Source of the DNA: Shimia isoporae
GTDB taxonomy: Bacteria > Pseudomonadota > Alphaproteobacteria > Rhodobacterales > Rhodobacteraceae
Reading direction: 5' to 3'
NCBI RefSeq assembly: GCF_004346865.1
Contig: NZ_SMGR01000004.1
Coordinates: 223,657 to 287,656, forward strand
DNA length: 64,000 nt
The position numbers and the translations under genes are program-made. Shown piece by piece: positions 8,761-17,045 of this stretch. Every line of letters begins with the position of its first letter. Positions within the stretch are counted from its first letter, which is position 1. Under the pieces are notes generated by a model. It saw only the letters and a list, made by a program, of their open reading frames with translations, had not been told where the DNA came from and searched no databases.

Positions 8761-8798
8761 GTCTCAAATGAGACACCTATGTCTCATTCGGTGAGAAA
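8761..8798. promoter_or_regulatory. Tandem inverted repeats, probable TetR operator
   Basis: GTCTCA-AA-TGAGAC (8761-8774) is a perfect palindrome. Six nt later GTCTCA-TTCGG-TGAGAA (8781-8797) is a second, nearly perfect copy. They lie 18-55 nt before the ATG of the TetR gene at 8816, in the region shared with the divergent AraC/MGMT gene. Autoregulation by the TetR protein is the simplest reading. Confidence 0.65.
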
Positions 8799-8815
8799 CC
8801 TGATTGGAGGGTTTG

Positions 8816-9361
8816 ATGATTGAAAAGACGATAGAGGCCATTCTAGAGGCCGCGTTTTCTGTTTTTGAGGAAACGCCCACAGCAACTTTGGCAGATGTTG
8901 CCGCGAGAGCTGGTGTGGGTCGAGCAACTCTGCACCGTCATTTCAGCGGTCGCGAGGAGCTGATGTCGGCCTTGGCTGTTCAGGCAATGCGCGATCTGGA
9001 CAAGGTTTTTGAGGAGGCCACGACAGAAGCGGAATCCTATACGGATGCCTTGCGCCTTGGGTTGGCAGCGATGATCCCGCTGGCCAGCCGGGCGCACTTT
9101 CTGGAAGACTGGACGTCGGCTGAAACCCCGGAACTGATCGCCGAGGCTGACCGGCAGAAAGCTGAAATGATCCATGCGATTGATCAAGCCAAATCCGAAG
9201 GAGGGTTTGCGCCCGAAGTTCCCAGCGCATGGATCGCTGAAAGTTTTGACGCTCTTCTTTACGCTGCCTGGGAGATGGTCAAAGCAGATGAAGCGACAGC
9301 AAAACAGGCCGCCGATTTGGCGTGGCGCACACTGACAAACGGAGTAGGAGGCACAAAATGA
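8816..9361 (+). CDS. TetR/AcrR family transcriptional regulator
   Basis: 181-residue TetR-type repressor. The HTH lies at about residues 20-45 (TLADVAARAGVGRATLHRHFSGREEL), followed by a helical ligand-binding domain with many acidic residues. The start is at the ATG at 8816, 5 nt after GGAGG; a TTG at 8804 lies within or before the ribosome-binding site and is rejected. Its stop overlaps the ATG of the fatty acid hydroxylase-like gene (ATGA), so the two are co-transcribed and the enzyme is a likely regulatory target. Two inverted repeats upstream (8761-8798) are candidate binding sites. The ligand is unknown. Confidence 0.88.
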   Translation: MIEKTIEAILEAAFSVFEETPTATLADVAARAGVGRATLHRHFSGREELMSALAVQAMRDLDKVFEEATTEAESYTDALRLGLAAMIPLASRAHFLEDWTSAETPELIAEADRQKAEMIHAIDQAKSEGGFAPEVPSAWIAESFDALLYAAWEMVKADEATAKQAADLAWRTLTNGVGGTK

Positions 9362-10206
9362 ATCCGGAAGCATTCATCGGACTTGCAGAAGAAATCGATG
9401 GCGTTTTCTTTCTGATTGGTGCCGCCATTCTACTGATCGAAATCGCAGAAGCTTGGTTCAAAGGTTCTCTCAAGGGCAAAACACTTCTTGAGATGATCGC
9501 TAGTGCGAGCACACAAATTCCCTACCTCTTGCTTGAAGTGACGCTGATGACCGCAGCTTACGCAGCGCTTTATGTGGTTAGCTTCGAACTTGTGCCCTGG
9601 TCGATTCCCACGGCCTGGCCTTGGTTGCTGGTAGCGCTGTTGGTGGCGGATTTCACTTATTACTGGGAACATAGGATCGCCCATCAGGTGCGGCTCCTTT
9701 GGACCCAGCATGCAGTGCATCACTCAAGTCGCGACTACAATATCGTGACGGCAGTCCGGTTCGGGCCTCTGGAAAGCGTTTGGTCGCTCATCATGCATGT
9801 ACCGATGGTGCTGGTCGGTTTCAGTCCGGATGTGGTGCTTGGCTCGATTATTGTGGTGCTTGCCTATCAGACTTGGCTCCACACCGAACTGATCGGCAAA
9901 TTGGGTCCAGTGGAGTGGATTCTGAATACGCCAAGCCATCATCGTGTTCATCACGGATGTGACGCAAAGTACTTGGACAAGAACTATGCTGGCATCCTCA
10001 TCATCTGGGACCGCATGTTCGGCAGTTTTCAGGTTGAGGAAGAGCGCCCGCGCTATGGATTGACCACAGATTTCGATAGTCAAAATCCGGTCAAGGTCTG
10101 GTTCAGTGAAATACCGGGTCTGGTGCGTGACATTCGGAACGCCAAAGATGGCAAAGAACTGCGGGGGCGTTTGTTTGGCCCTCCCGGGTGGAAGCCGGAC
10201 GCCTGA
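9358..10206 (+). CDS. Sterol desaturase / fatty acid hydroxylase superfamily membrane protein
   Basis: 282-residue integral membrane di-iron enzyme. Hydrophobic segments are at about 15-33, 55-80, 88-103 and 145-172. The histidine clusters of the family are present: HRIAH (105-109), HAVHH (118-122) and SHHRVHHG (194-199). These enzymes hydroxylate or desaturate lipid substrates; which lipid cannot be told. The ATG overlaps the TetR stop and has AGGAGG 8 nt upstream, so it is translated in coupling with its putative regulator. A strong terminator follows. Confidence 0.88.
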   Translation: MNPEAFIGLAEEIDGVFFLIGAAILLIEIAEAWFKGSLKGKTLLEMIASASTQIPYLLLEVTLMTAAYAALYVVSFELVPWSIPTAWPWLLVALLVADFTYYWEHRIAHQVRLLWTQHAVHHSSRDYNIVTAVRFGPLESVWSLIMHVPMVLVGFSPDVVLGSIIVVLAYQTWLHTELIGKLGPVEWILNTPSHHRVHHGCDAKYLDKNYAGILIIWDRMFGSFQVEEERPRYGLTTDFDSQNPVKVWFSEIPGLVRDIRNAKDGKELRGRLFGPPGWKPDA

Positions 10207-10224
10207 GTATTCACAAAATCCTCA

Positions 10225-10258
10225 GGGGGCGCGTCTTGCGAACAGGCGCGCCCTTTTT
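10225..10258 (+). terminator. Rho-independent terminator
   Basis: GGGCGCG (10227-10233) pairs with CGCGCCC (10247-10253) and is followed directly by TTTTT. It ends the TetR/hydroxylase operon. Confidence 0.85.
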
Positions 10259-10306
10259 ATATGAAAGCGCACGGAACAGTGCATGTCGCAGCAACAGGAA
10301 AAATTC

Positions 10307-11083
10307 ATGAGCCTACGGGACAAACTAGGGGCGTTCATTGATCGCCCTGCATTTCGCAATGCCATCCTTGGCGTGATCCTGTTCAACGCGATTATTCTGG
10401 GACTGGAAACTTCGAAGCCTCTGATGGCTTCCATAGGACCAGTTCTGATTTTTCTCGACACACTGTGTCTCGCAATTTTTGTACTCGAAATCTTAGCCAA
10501 GCTTTTTGTGCAGCGCGCGAGGTTTTTCCGTGACGGCTGGAACCTGTTCGATTTTGTGATCGTTGGCATCGCTCTGGTGCCGGCAGCTCAGGGGCTTGCA
10601 GTATTGCGTGCGCTGAGAATTCTTCGCCTATTGCGGGTGGTTTCAGTTGCACCCTCTTTGCGACGTGTGATCGAAGGTCTTTTGAACGCGTTGCCCGGCA
10701 TGGGGTCCGTGTTTCTGTTGATGGCCCTCGTTTTCTACATCGGTGCTGTCATGGCCACGAAGCTGTTTGGAACAGCGTTCCCCGACTGGTTTGGTACGCT
10801 GGGCAAGTCCGGCTATTCGCTCTTCCAGATCATGACGTTGGAAAGCTGGTCAATGGGTATCGTGCGCCCGGTCATGGAAGTCTTCCCGTTTGCCTGGATG
10901 TTCTTTGTGCCGTTTATCTTGCTGACGACATTCGTCGTTCTGAATCTTGTTGTCGGTCTTGTCGTTAACTCGATGCAAGATGCCCACCATGTCGAAGCGG
11001 AAGAAGAGACCGGCAATTATCGTGACGAGGTACTTACGCGCCTCGATAAGATTGAGGGAATGCTCAAAGACCAGAGCAAATAA
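10307..11083 (+). CDS. Bacterial voltage-gated sodium channel (NavBac type)
   Basis: 258-residue single-domain, six-helix channel subunit that should assemble as a tetramer. The S4 helix carries arginines at every third position (R101, R104, R107, R110 in VLRALRILRLLRVVSV). The selectivity filter TLESWSM (177-183) has the sequence found in sodium-selective NavAb/NavMs-type channels. S6 is LLTTFVVLNLVVGLVVNSM, and an acidic linker plus a short amphipathic C-terminal helix (VLTRLDKIEGMLKDQ) fit the coiled-coil tail. The start is set at ATG 10307 (AGGAA 7 nt upstream; MSLRDKLGAF matches known family starts); an in-frame ATG at 10283 would add 8 residues. Confidence 0.9.
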   Translation: MSLRDKLGAFIDRPAFRNAILGVILFNAIILGLETSKPLMASIGPVLIFLDTLCLAIFVLEILAKLFVQRARFFRDGWNLFDFVIVGIALVPAAQGLAVLRALRILRLLRVVSVAPSLRRVIEGLLNALPGMGSVFLLMALVFYIGAVMATKLFGTAFPDWFGTLGKSGYSLFQIMTLESWSMGIVRPVMEVFPFAWMFFVPFILLTTFVVLNLVVGLVVNSMQDAHHVEAEEETGNYRDEVLTRLDKIEGMLKDQSK

Positions 11084-11150
11084 CGGTCCTCGCCTTTGGT
11101 CATGGGAACCATTGGTTGCGTGAAGGGGCTGCGCGTGGTTAGAACCTGCC

Positions 11151-11795
11151 ATGGCAAAGCAACTTGATTACCACACGATCCGGGAAATTTTCACCCGGTT
11201 TGAGGCAGCAGAAGCCGAACCAAAGGGCGAACTGGACCATGTCAACGTTTACACGTTGGTGGTGGCCGTTGCCTTGTCGGCACAAGCGACGGATGCGGGC
11301 GTAAACCGAGCCACCAAAGACCTTTTCAAGGTTGCCGACACGCCGCAGAAGATGCTGGACCTTGGCGAAGAGCAGTTGATCGAGCACATCAAAACGATTG
11401 GGCTGTTCAGAAACAAAGCCAAAAACGTGATGAAGCTTTCGAAAATCCTAGTGGACCAATACGGCGGTGAGGTTCCGAACTCCCGTGCGGCCCTCGAAAG
11501 TTTACCTGGAGTAGGCCGCAAAACAGCCAACGTTGTATTGAATATGTGGTGGCGCTATCCAGCGCAGGCCGTCGACACCCATATCTATCGGTTTGGAAAC
11601 CGCTCGGGTGTTTGCCCTGGCAAGGATGTTGTCGCTGTAGAACGCGCGATTGAAGACAACATTCCGGTAGACTTCCAGTTGCACGCGCATCATTGGATGA
11701 TTTTGCACGGCCGCTATGTATGTAAGGCGCGCAAGCCGATGTGCGGTAACTGCCTAATTCGCGATCTCTGTCAGTTCGAGGACAAGAACCTATGA
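11151..11795 (+). CDS. nth: Endonuclease III
   Basis: 214-residue bifunctional DNA glycosylase/AP lyase for oxidised pyrimidines in base excision repair. The helix-hairpin-helix LPGVGRKTANVVLN carries catalytic Lys124, and VDTHIYRFGNR carries Asp142. The [4Fe-4S] loop is complete at the C-terminus (C-x6-C-x2-C-x5-C in CKARKPMCGNCLIRDLC). The length is normal. The ATG has only a weak ribosome-binding site. Its stop region overlaps the start of the PfkB kinase by 4 nt. Confidence 0.96.
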   Translation: MAKQLDYHTIREIFTRFEAAEAEPKGELDHVNVYTLVVAVALSAQATDAGVNRATKDLFKVADTPQKMLDLGEEQLIEHIKTIGLFRNKAKNVMKLSKILVDQYGGEVPNSRAALESLPGVGRKTANVVLNMWWRYPAQAVDTHIYRFGNRSGVCPGKDVVAVERAIEDNIPVDFQLHAHHWMILHGRYVCKARKPMCGNCLIRDLCQFEDKNL

Positions 11796-12778
11796 AACAA
11801 TATCAGGTTGTCGGTATCGGCAACGCAATCGTCGACGTAATCAGCCAATCTGATGACAGCTTTCTGGATCTGATGGGGATTCAGAAAGGCATCATGCAGC
11901 TTGTCGAAAAAGAACGCGGCGAAATGCTCTACGGTGCCATGACCAACCGCACGCAGGCGCCGGGTGGCTCCGTGGCAAACACATTGGCGGGTCTTGGGGC
12001 GCTCGGATTGACCACGGCTTTTATCGGTCGGGTACATGATGATGCTCTCGGCCAGTTTTACGCAAATGAAATGCAGGCGGACGGCACGGATTTCGTGAAC
12101 CCTCCGGTGGCAGGAGGCGATCTCCCGACGTCGCGTTCCATGATTTTCGTCAGCCCGGACGGAGAGCGTTCCATGAACACCTATCTCGGGATTTCCTCCG
12201 AGGTTGGGCCTGACGATGTTTCGGACGACGTTGCCGGACAGGCACAACTGCTGTTCCTTGAAGGGTATCTCTATGACAAGCCCAAGGGCAAAGAGGCCTT
12301 TGAGCGCGCCGCCAAACTGTGCCGAGATGGGGGTGGTAAGGCCGGCATCGCGCTTTCGGACCCTTTCTGTGTAGAGCGGCACCGAGACGACTTCCGCCGA
12401 TTGGTCAAGGAACTCGACTTTGTGATCGGCAACGAACATGAGTGGTCTTCACTCTATCAGACTGACCTCAGCTCTGCCCTTGAGCAAGCTGCGCAGGACG
12501 CTGGAATGGTGGTTTGCACGCGATCGGGCAAGGACGTCGTATTGCTTTCCGGTGATGAAGAGGCAACCGTTGCCGTGAACGAAATTGTTCCGGTAGATGC
12601 GACGGGCGCGGGCGATCAGTTCGCTTGCGGGTTCCTTTATGGCGTTGCGACTGGCCAAAGCTTGGAAGTTTCTGGCCGGATGGGCTGCATTGCTGCTGCA
12701 GAGGTGATCAGCCACTACGGCGCGCGCCCCGAGATCGACGTCAAAGAACTTTTCCGCAAGGAAGGTCTATTGGGCTGA
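11792..12778 (+). CDS. PfkB-family carbohydrate/adenosine kinase
   Basis: 328-residue ribokinase-fold kinase. The N-terminal GIGNAIVDVI, the substrate-binding GGSVANTLAGLGALG and the PfkB signature 2 DATGAGDQFACGFLYG (catalytic base Asp275) are all present. Sequences of this length and type in alphaproteobacteria are generally annotated as adenosine kinase, making AMP from adenosine and ATP; the nucleoside specificity is inferred by resemblance only. It starts with an ATGA overlap on nth, implying one transcript, and is followed by a strong terminator. Confidence 0.85.
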   Translation: MKQYQVVGIGNAIVDVISQSDDSFLDLMGIQKGIMQLVEKERGEMLYGAMTNRTQAPGGSVANTLAGLGALGLTTAFIGRVHDDALGQFYANEMQADGTDFVNPPVAGGDLPTSRSMIFVSPDGERSMNTYLGISSEVGPDDVSDDVAGQAQLLFLEGYLYDKPKGKEAFERAAKLCRDGGGKAGIALSDPFCVERHRDDFRRLVKELDFVIGNEHEWSSLYQTDLSSALEQAAQDAGMVVCTRSGKDVVLLSGDEEATVAVNEIVPVDATGAGDQFACGFLYGVATGQSLEVSGRMGCIAAAEVISHYGARPEIDVKELFRKEGLLG

Positions 12779-12787
12779 CCGGAAATC

Positions 12788-12819
12788 CGGCACCCCCACC
12801 TTAAGGGGGTGCCGATTTT
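12788..12819 (+). terminator. Rho-independent terminator after the nth-kinase operon
   Basis: CGGCACCCCC (12788-12797) and GGGGGTGCCG (12805-12814) form a perfect 10-bp stem with a 7-nt loop, followed by ATTTTC. Confidence 0.85.
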
Positions 12820-12845
12820 CTTCTGGGGCTGACGGATCTGACGGA

Positions 12846-14423
12846 TCAGTCAGCGAACAGGTAATCCGTCCGTGCGATCCGTTCGGCCACGTCTTCAGGC
12901 ACGTGCAGGAATTGTGCGATGGCGGGTACATAGTCTTCAATCTCGTCCGACTGTCGCATGATGTTCAGGTTTTCGAATTCCGCATCACGGATACGGTCGC
13001 TTTCGTTCACAATGTCACGCCGAATAGTCGGAAGCAGTCGCTCGAGCGTGTCTTGTGGGGTCTGCTCCCCTGCAAGACCGATCCGCATGGAGTGTCCAGT
13101 CAGATATTCGTCGGTGAATTCGCACTGAATTTCGAGCATTCTGGTGGTCGACCGATCGCCAAAGAAATCCTGCATAAGGTCCATTGCTGATGGGTCAAGG
13201 CACACAACCAAACGGTTTGTGTCATAATAATCAAACAGCATCCGCATCAAAGCTCTGCGGTGGCGCGTACGTTTGCCCAATGTCGATTGGATGCCCCCGA
13301 GATCGGGGAGGGGTGTGCCTTCTTCGTTGAAAAGATAGGCAATTGTCGGGATGTCGGTTTCCTGACCGATTTTTTCCAGCAAACGCTTGGCTACGTGCCA
13401 CTTCTTGCACACAAGAAGCATCAATTCGCGATCCCGACCCAAGGAGCTTTCAGTCTCCCAGAAACGGCTCGCAAACCGCTTTCCAACGCGGCCACGCCCG
13501 GTGAGGAATTTGAACAGGCTTGGACCTTCTGCCGAGATCTGAAAGTCCACACCCGTTTCGGCATAGAGCGCTCCGAGCCGTTCTTTGAGTTCTATAGCCT
13601 CAGGACTGATCTTTCGCGCGAACAGGTAGTCCTGCGTCAGCAACAGATCGTAGTGGTCGTTGTAAAAGGTGAGCGGCATACCATAGTCACTGAACATCAG
13701 AAAAGTCAGGGTGCGCGTACGGATTTCTGTTGCGGGCACCAAATGGCGGACGATCGTCTGGAAGAAGGTTTCGTCCGGAATCCATGTTGTTCGGAAGAAC
13801 CGCATGACGTCTTTGCGCTGTTTGGTGAAGTGCAGAACGGCTTCAATCGTCTGGCGGCGCAAGCACCACCACTGGCTGCCGATCATAACTTGAATGTCGG
13901 CGGGAATTTCGCGGGTCAATCCAAGCCGGCGTTGCAGCTTGAAGGATGTGTAGAACCGCCACTTTTGTGTCCGCTCATTGAAGAAATGGCGGTAAATCAG
14001 CCGCTCTCCCTTCATGCCCGTCTTGATCCAGTCGCTTTCGAAGTAGTCGAAGCTCTCGATGAAATCGACGTCGTTGTCGTCCAGAAACTTATGAATGTAT
14101 TCCGACGACTTGATCACCATGCAGTCGCCGGAGACCATGTAAAAATGGGTCGCGCGAGGAAATTTCTCGACGGCGGTTTCCACCGCATACAGCGTGGCTT
14201 CGACCAGCGACCATTCTCCCCAGCCGCATTTGATGCGTTTGTGGGCGAAGGCGACGTTGGGGTTTTTCCCAAGTGCAGTGGTGATCTGCTTGTAGTGTTC
14301 CGGATTGGCGCGGGCGTCGAAGTGGATCGAGATATAGTCGCCTGTTGCGGTCAGGCTTTCGGCCTGCTTGATGATCGCCTCAGGGTCCTTGTGGCACAGC
14401 AAAATATACGCAATTCGTGCCAT
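12846..14423 (-). CDS. Core-2/I-branching (GT14-like) beta-1,6-N-acetylglucosaminyltransferase family protein
   Basis: 525 residues. Residues 1-260 resemble the Branch/GT14 domain: ARIAYILLCHKDPEAI at the start, ISIHFDARA, HFYMVSGDCMVIKS (about 110-123), GSQWWCLRRQTIEAVLHF and WIPDETFFQTIVRHL. About 260 C-terminal residues form an extra domain of unknown function seen with this enzyme in Rhodobacteraceae. There is no signal or membrane helix, so the enzyme is likely cytoplasmic and acts on surface glycan precursors. The ATG at 14421-14423 is preferred (GTAGG upstream) over an in-frame ATG at 14465. It is divergent from the sulfotransferase at 14572. Confidence 0.75.
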   Translation of the reverse strand: MARIAYILLCHKDPEAIIKQAESLTATGDYISIHFDARANPEHYKQITTALGKNPNVAFAHKRIKCGWGEWSLVEATLYAVETAVEKFPRATHFYMVSGDCMVIKSSEYIHKFLDDNDVDFIESFDYFESDWIKTGMKGERLIYRHFFNERTQKWRFYTSFKLQRRLGLTREIPADIQVMIGSQWWCLRRQTIEAVLHFTKQRKDVMRFFRTTWIPDETFFQTIVRHLVPATEIRTRTLTFLMFSDYGMPLTFYNDHYDLLLTQDYLFARKISPEAIELKERLGALYAETGVDFQISAEGPSLFKFLTGRGRVGKRFASRFWETESSLGRDRELMLLVCKKWHVAKRLLEKIGQETDIPTIAYLFNEEGTPLPDLGGIQSTLGKRTRHRRALMRMLFDYYDTNRLVVCLDPSAMDLMQDFFGDRSTTRMLEIQCEFTDEYLTGHSMRIGLAGEQTPQDTLERLLPTIRRDIVNESDRIRDAEFENLNIMRQSDEIEDYVPAIAQFLHVPEDVAERIARTDYLFAD

Positions 14424-14571
14424 AAACCTACGTGATCCCCACTTTGACGATAGTGTTTTATCCATTTAAAGATAAAGAAGCTTTGAATAAACAGGCTTTG
14501 TTGGGATTTTTTTTAGTTCTGACAGTCAACTACCGACGGTAAGAACCGCGGCATGGCAGGAGGCGAGTGAT

Positions 14572-15390
14572 ATGGGTTTTCCGGGAACTTGGATGACAGA
14601 GAGCGAGAGCGTGGTCTATCGCGTGGTGCCAAAATGCGCCTGTTCAACCATCGGCCAGATCATGTTCTATTCGGATCATGGCCAGTTCTTTGACGGCGAT
14701 ATCCATGACGCTAAAGGGGGTATGCACAAGTGGGCGCTGGAAGATAGCCACCAGCCGATCATCGACAACGTGCGTGATCACAAATCCTACGCGTTCACCT
14801 GTGTCCGTAACCCCTACACCCGTATTTTGTCGTCCTTCTTTGACAAGATTTGCGGTATCCAGCGGAACGGCAAGCGTTACCGGGGCAACCTCGTCCCGAT
14901 GTTGATTCAGAAATACGGGATCGAAGTGGGCGGTGATGATGGCAAACAGGATTTCGACCAGATCCAGAGTTTCCGTCGGTTTCTTCTGTTCGCGCGGGAT
15001 ACCATTCGGTGGCGCCGCCCTATGGACCCGGACATCCATTGGTCGGCCATGTCAGGCCACATTTCCACGTTCATCGTGAACGGTGGTCATTACGACCGGA
15101 TTTTCTGGACCGAGCAATTCAACGAAGGCATGCAGGGTGTGCTGGACAACATCGAAACGCCTCATGCGGTCGATCTCACCTCGATCCCGCGGTTCAATGA
15201 AAGCGAAGGGCACGGCCCCAAGCGGGCTCACCCTGTCGAGGACTATTTCGACGATCTTTCGATGCATCTCGTTTACGAAATCTACAAACGGGATTTTCAG
15301 TTGTTCAAATACGATTTTGAAAACCCTGGAAACAAGATGCCAATCGGCGAGATTGATCTGGATGAAGTGCACGCCAAGCTCGGCGACTAA
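14572..15390 (+). CDS. Sulfotransferase family protein (Sulfotransfer_2 type)
   Basis: 272-residue PAPS-dependent carbohydrate-type sulfotransferase. The 5'-phosphosulfate loop is VPKCACSTIGQIMF (Lys21-Thr26) and the 3'-phosphate loop is VRNPYTRILSSFFDK (Arg79-Ser88); both match the family that sulfates sugars. No signal peptide or transmembrane anchor is visible, so the enzyme is probably cytoplasmic. Placed head-to-head with a branching GlcNAc transferase, it suggests sulfation of a surface polysaccharide. The acceptor is unknown. Confidence 0.8.
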   Translation: MGFPGTWMTESESVVYRVVPKCACSTIGQIMFYSDHGQFFDGDIHDAKGGMHKWALEDSHQPIIDNVRDHKSYAFTCVRNPYTRILSSFFDKICGIQRNGKRYRGNLVPMLIQKYGIEVGGDDGKQDFDQIQSFRRFLLFARDTIRWRRPMDPDIHWSAMSGHISTFIVNGGHYDRIFWTEQFNEGMQGVLDNIETPHAVDLTSIPRFNESEGHGPKRAHPVEDYFDDLSMHLVYEIYKRDFQLFKYDFENPGNKMPIGEIDLDEVHAKLGD

Positions 15391-15398
15391 CTAACAGG

Positions 15399-15432
15399 GC
15401 CGTTCTGTCTGGACTGTCGTGAAACGGCTTTT
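15399..15432 (+). terminator. Weak candidate terminator after the sulfotransferase
   Basis: GCCGTT (15399-15404) can pair with AACGGC (15423-15428), followed by TTTT. The stem is only 6 bp and the loop 18 nt. Confidence 0.35.
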
Positions 15433-15500
15433 CCGGCGTCGATTTCTGCACAGTTGATCCTGACATCACGGCTAAGCTTCTCCTGAAGGGAGAGGCTATT

Positions 15501-16229
15501 ATGGCGAGTTTTCGAGGAAAAACAGCGCTGGTAACCGGCGCGGCAGGAGGGATCGGCCGCTCTATCGTGGCGCGACTTCAGGCAGAAGGCACGACTGTCA
15601 TGGGGGTCGACCTCAGCGCGGCTGAAGCGGATCATAATGTAACTGGCGATTTGATGTGTGGCGACTTTTGCAATGGCCTACCTGAACACGCCGTCACCAC
15701 GATGGGACGCCTTGATTTTCTTGTGAACAACGCGGGTATCATCACACGTGGGAAGATCACCGAGGCGACGGATGAGGATTTCGCACGCTCGATGGCGATC
15801 AATGTTGAGGCACCCTTTCGACTTTGTCGCGCAGCAATACCTTTGATGGCTGATGCAGGTGGGGGAGCAATTGTGAATGTCGCATCGTGCTGGGGCGTGC
15901 ATCCTGGCCCCAATCACCCGATTTACGTGAGTTCCAAGGCAGCAGTGGCCTCTTTGACTCAATGCCTTGGTATGGATCATGCGCATCAAGGCATCAGAGT
16001 GAATGCGGTTTGCCCGAATGAGGTTAACACGCCAATGATCCGCACCGGGTTTGCGACTCGCGGCCTCGATCCGGAAAAAGCCATAGAAGACCTCAACGCC
16101 TCGGTGCCTTTAGGAAGGATCGCAGAGCCCGATGACATTGCGGATGTCGTCCTGTTTCTGGTCAGCGATCAGGCAAGGTATATGTGTGGTGCTTTGCTCG
16201 AGGTGAACGGAGGAAAGCCGGTTCAATGA
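15501..16229 (+). CDS. Short-chain dehydrogenase/reductase (SDR)
   Basis: 242-residue classical SDR oxidoreductase. The NAD(P) loop TGAAGGIGRS lies near residue 13, DLSAAE is the cofactor-selecting acidic position after strand 2 (suggesting NAD), NNAG follows, the catalytic Ser is in NVASCWG, and YVSSK carries the Tyr and Lys. The end NGGKPV is typical. It forms an operon with the next SDR, whose ATG overlaps its TGA. AAGGGAGAGG lies before the start. The substrate is unknown. Confidence 0.85.
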   Translation: MASFRGKTALVTGAAGGIGRSIVARLQAEGTTVMGVDLSAAEADHNVTGDLMCGDFCNGLPEHAVTTMGRLDFLVNNAGIITRGKITEATDEDFARSMAINVEAPFRLCRAAIPLMADAGGGAIVNVASCWGVHPGPNHPIYVSSKAAVASLTQCLGMDHAHQGIRVNAVCPNEVNTPMIRTGFATRGLDPEKAIEDLNASVPLGRIAEPDDIADVVLFLVSDQARYMCGALLEVNGGKPVQ

Positions 16230-16960
16230 CGCGTTGGAAGGACAAGGTAGCTCTGGTCACTGGCGGGCGCAGCGGAATTGGCGCGGCGATTGCGGCTTGT
16301 TTGGCGGAAAAGGGTGTTCGGGTTTTTACCGCACAGCGTGGAAAAGACGCCGTGAACGAAGCGATTGAGGCGGATTTTCTACGTCCTCAGGAGCCTGAGC
16401 ACGTGATCGGCGAAGTCATACGGCGGGCAGGGCGTTTGGACATGCTCGTAAACAACGCCGGTTTGATGCGCGAAGGCACAGCGTTGGAGACGTCGGTGGA
16501 GGATTGGACCGACACTCTTCAGCTCAATCTGACTGCGCCCTTTATGCTTATCAAACATGCCTTGCCGCATTTGATCGAGGCCAAAGGCGGGATCGTGAAT
16601 ATCGGTTCGATCGAAGGTCTGGGATCTAATCCCCGGCATCCCGCGTACTGTGCGTCCAAAGGCGGCATCCATGCTCTGACCCGCGCAATTGCAGTGGATC
16701 ACGGGGCAGACGATGTGCGGTGCAATGCCATTGCTCCGGGATGGATCGACACCGAACTCAACACAGCGTTCGTTGAAAGCCTTGGGGATCCTGCCGCGTT
16801 TCGAGCCGAGATAGGGTCCCTTCATCCGGTTGGTCGCACAGGAAAACCGGAAGAAATCGGGGCGCTTGCGCGCTGGCTGTTGTCGGATGAGGCCGCCTTT
16901 GTCACAGGGCAGGTCTGGACTGTTGATGGTGGGCGAATGAGCAAACTGAGTTTGCCATAG
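16226..16960 (+). CDS. Short-chain dehydrogenase/reductase (SDR)
   Basis: 244-residue classical SDR starting at the ATG that overlaps the stop of the preceding SDR (an in-frame ATG at 16184 lies inside that gene). Motifs are TGGRSGIGAA (cofactor loop), NNAG, the catalytic Ser in NIGSIEG, YCASK (Tyr/Lys) and the terminal VDGGRM. It has an unusually short strand 2-3 region, giving QRGKDAV instead of an acidic DxxxE, so NADP may be preferred. The paired SDRs probably act in one oxidation/epimerisation route; the substrate is unknown. Confidence 0.85.
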   Translation: MTRWKDKVALVTGGRSGIGAAIAACLAEKGVRVFTAQRGKDAVNEAIEADFLRPQEPEHVIGEVIRRAGRLDMLVNNAGLMREGTALETSVEDWTDTLQLNLTAPFMLIKHALPHLIEAKGGIVNIGSIEGLGSNPRHPAYCASKGGIHALTRAIAVDHGADDVRCNAIAPGWIDTELNTAFVESLGDPAAFRAEIGSLHPVGRTGKPEEIGALARWLLSDEAAFVTGQVWTVDGGRMSKLSLP

Positions 16961-16989
16961 GAAAACTCAAATTTCCGAGAGTAGGCATA

Positions 16990-17019
16990 ACAAGAAAGGC
17001 GGGCTCGAGAGCCCGCCTT
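16990..17019 (-). terminator. Terminator of the 26.1-17 kb operon
   Basis: AAGGCGGGCTC (16996-17006) and GAGCCCGCCTT (17009-17019) are perfect complements. On the minus strand the stem is followed by TCTTGTT, so it ends the solute-binding protein transcript; on the plus strand no T run follows, but it may also stop the converging SDR transcript. Confidence 0.7.
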
Positions 17020-17045
17020 ATGGATAGATAGTTGCAATGCGAAGC

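Noticed and set aside
13260..14435. 391-codon rightward open frame
   Set aside because: Antisense to the GT14-like gene and without recognisable motifs.
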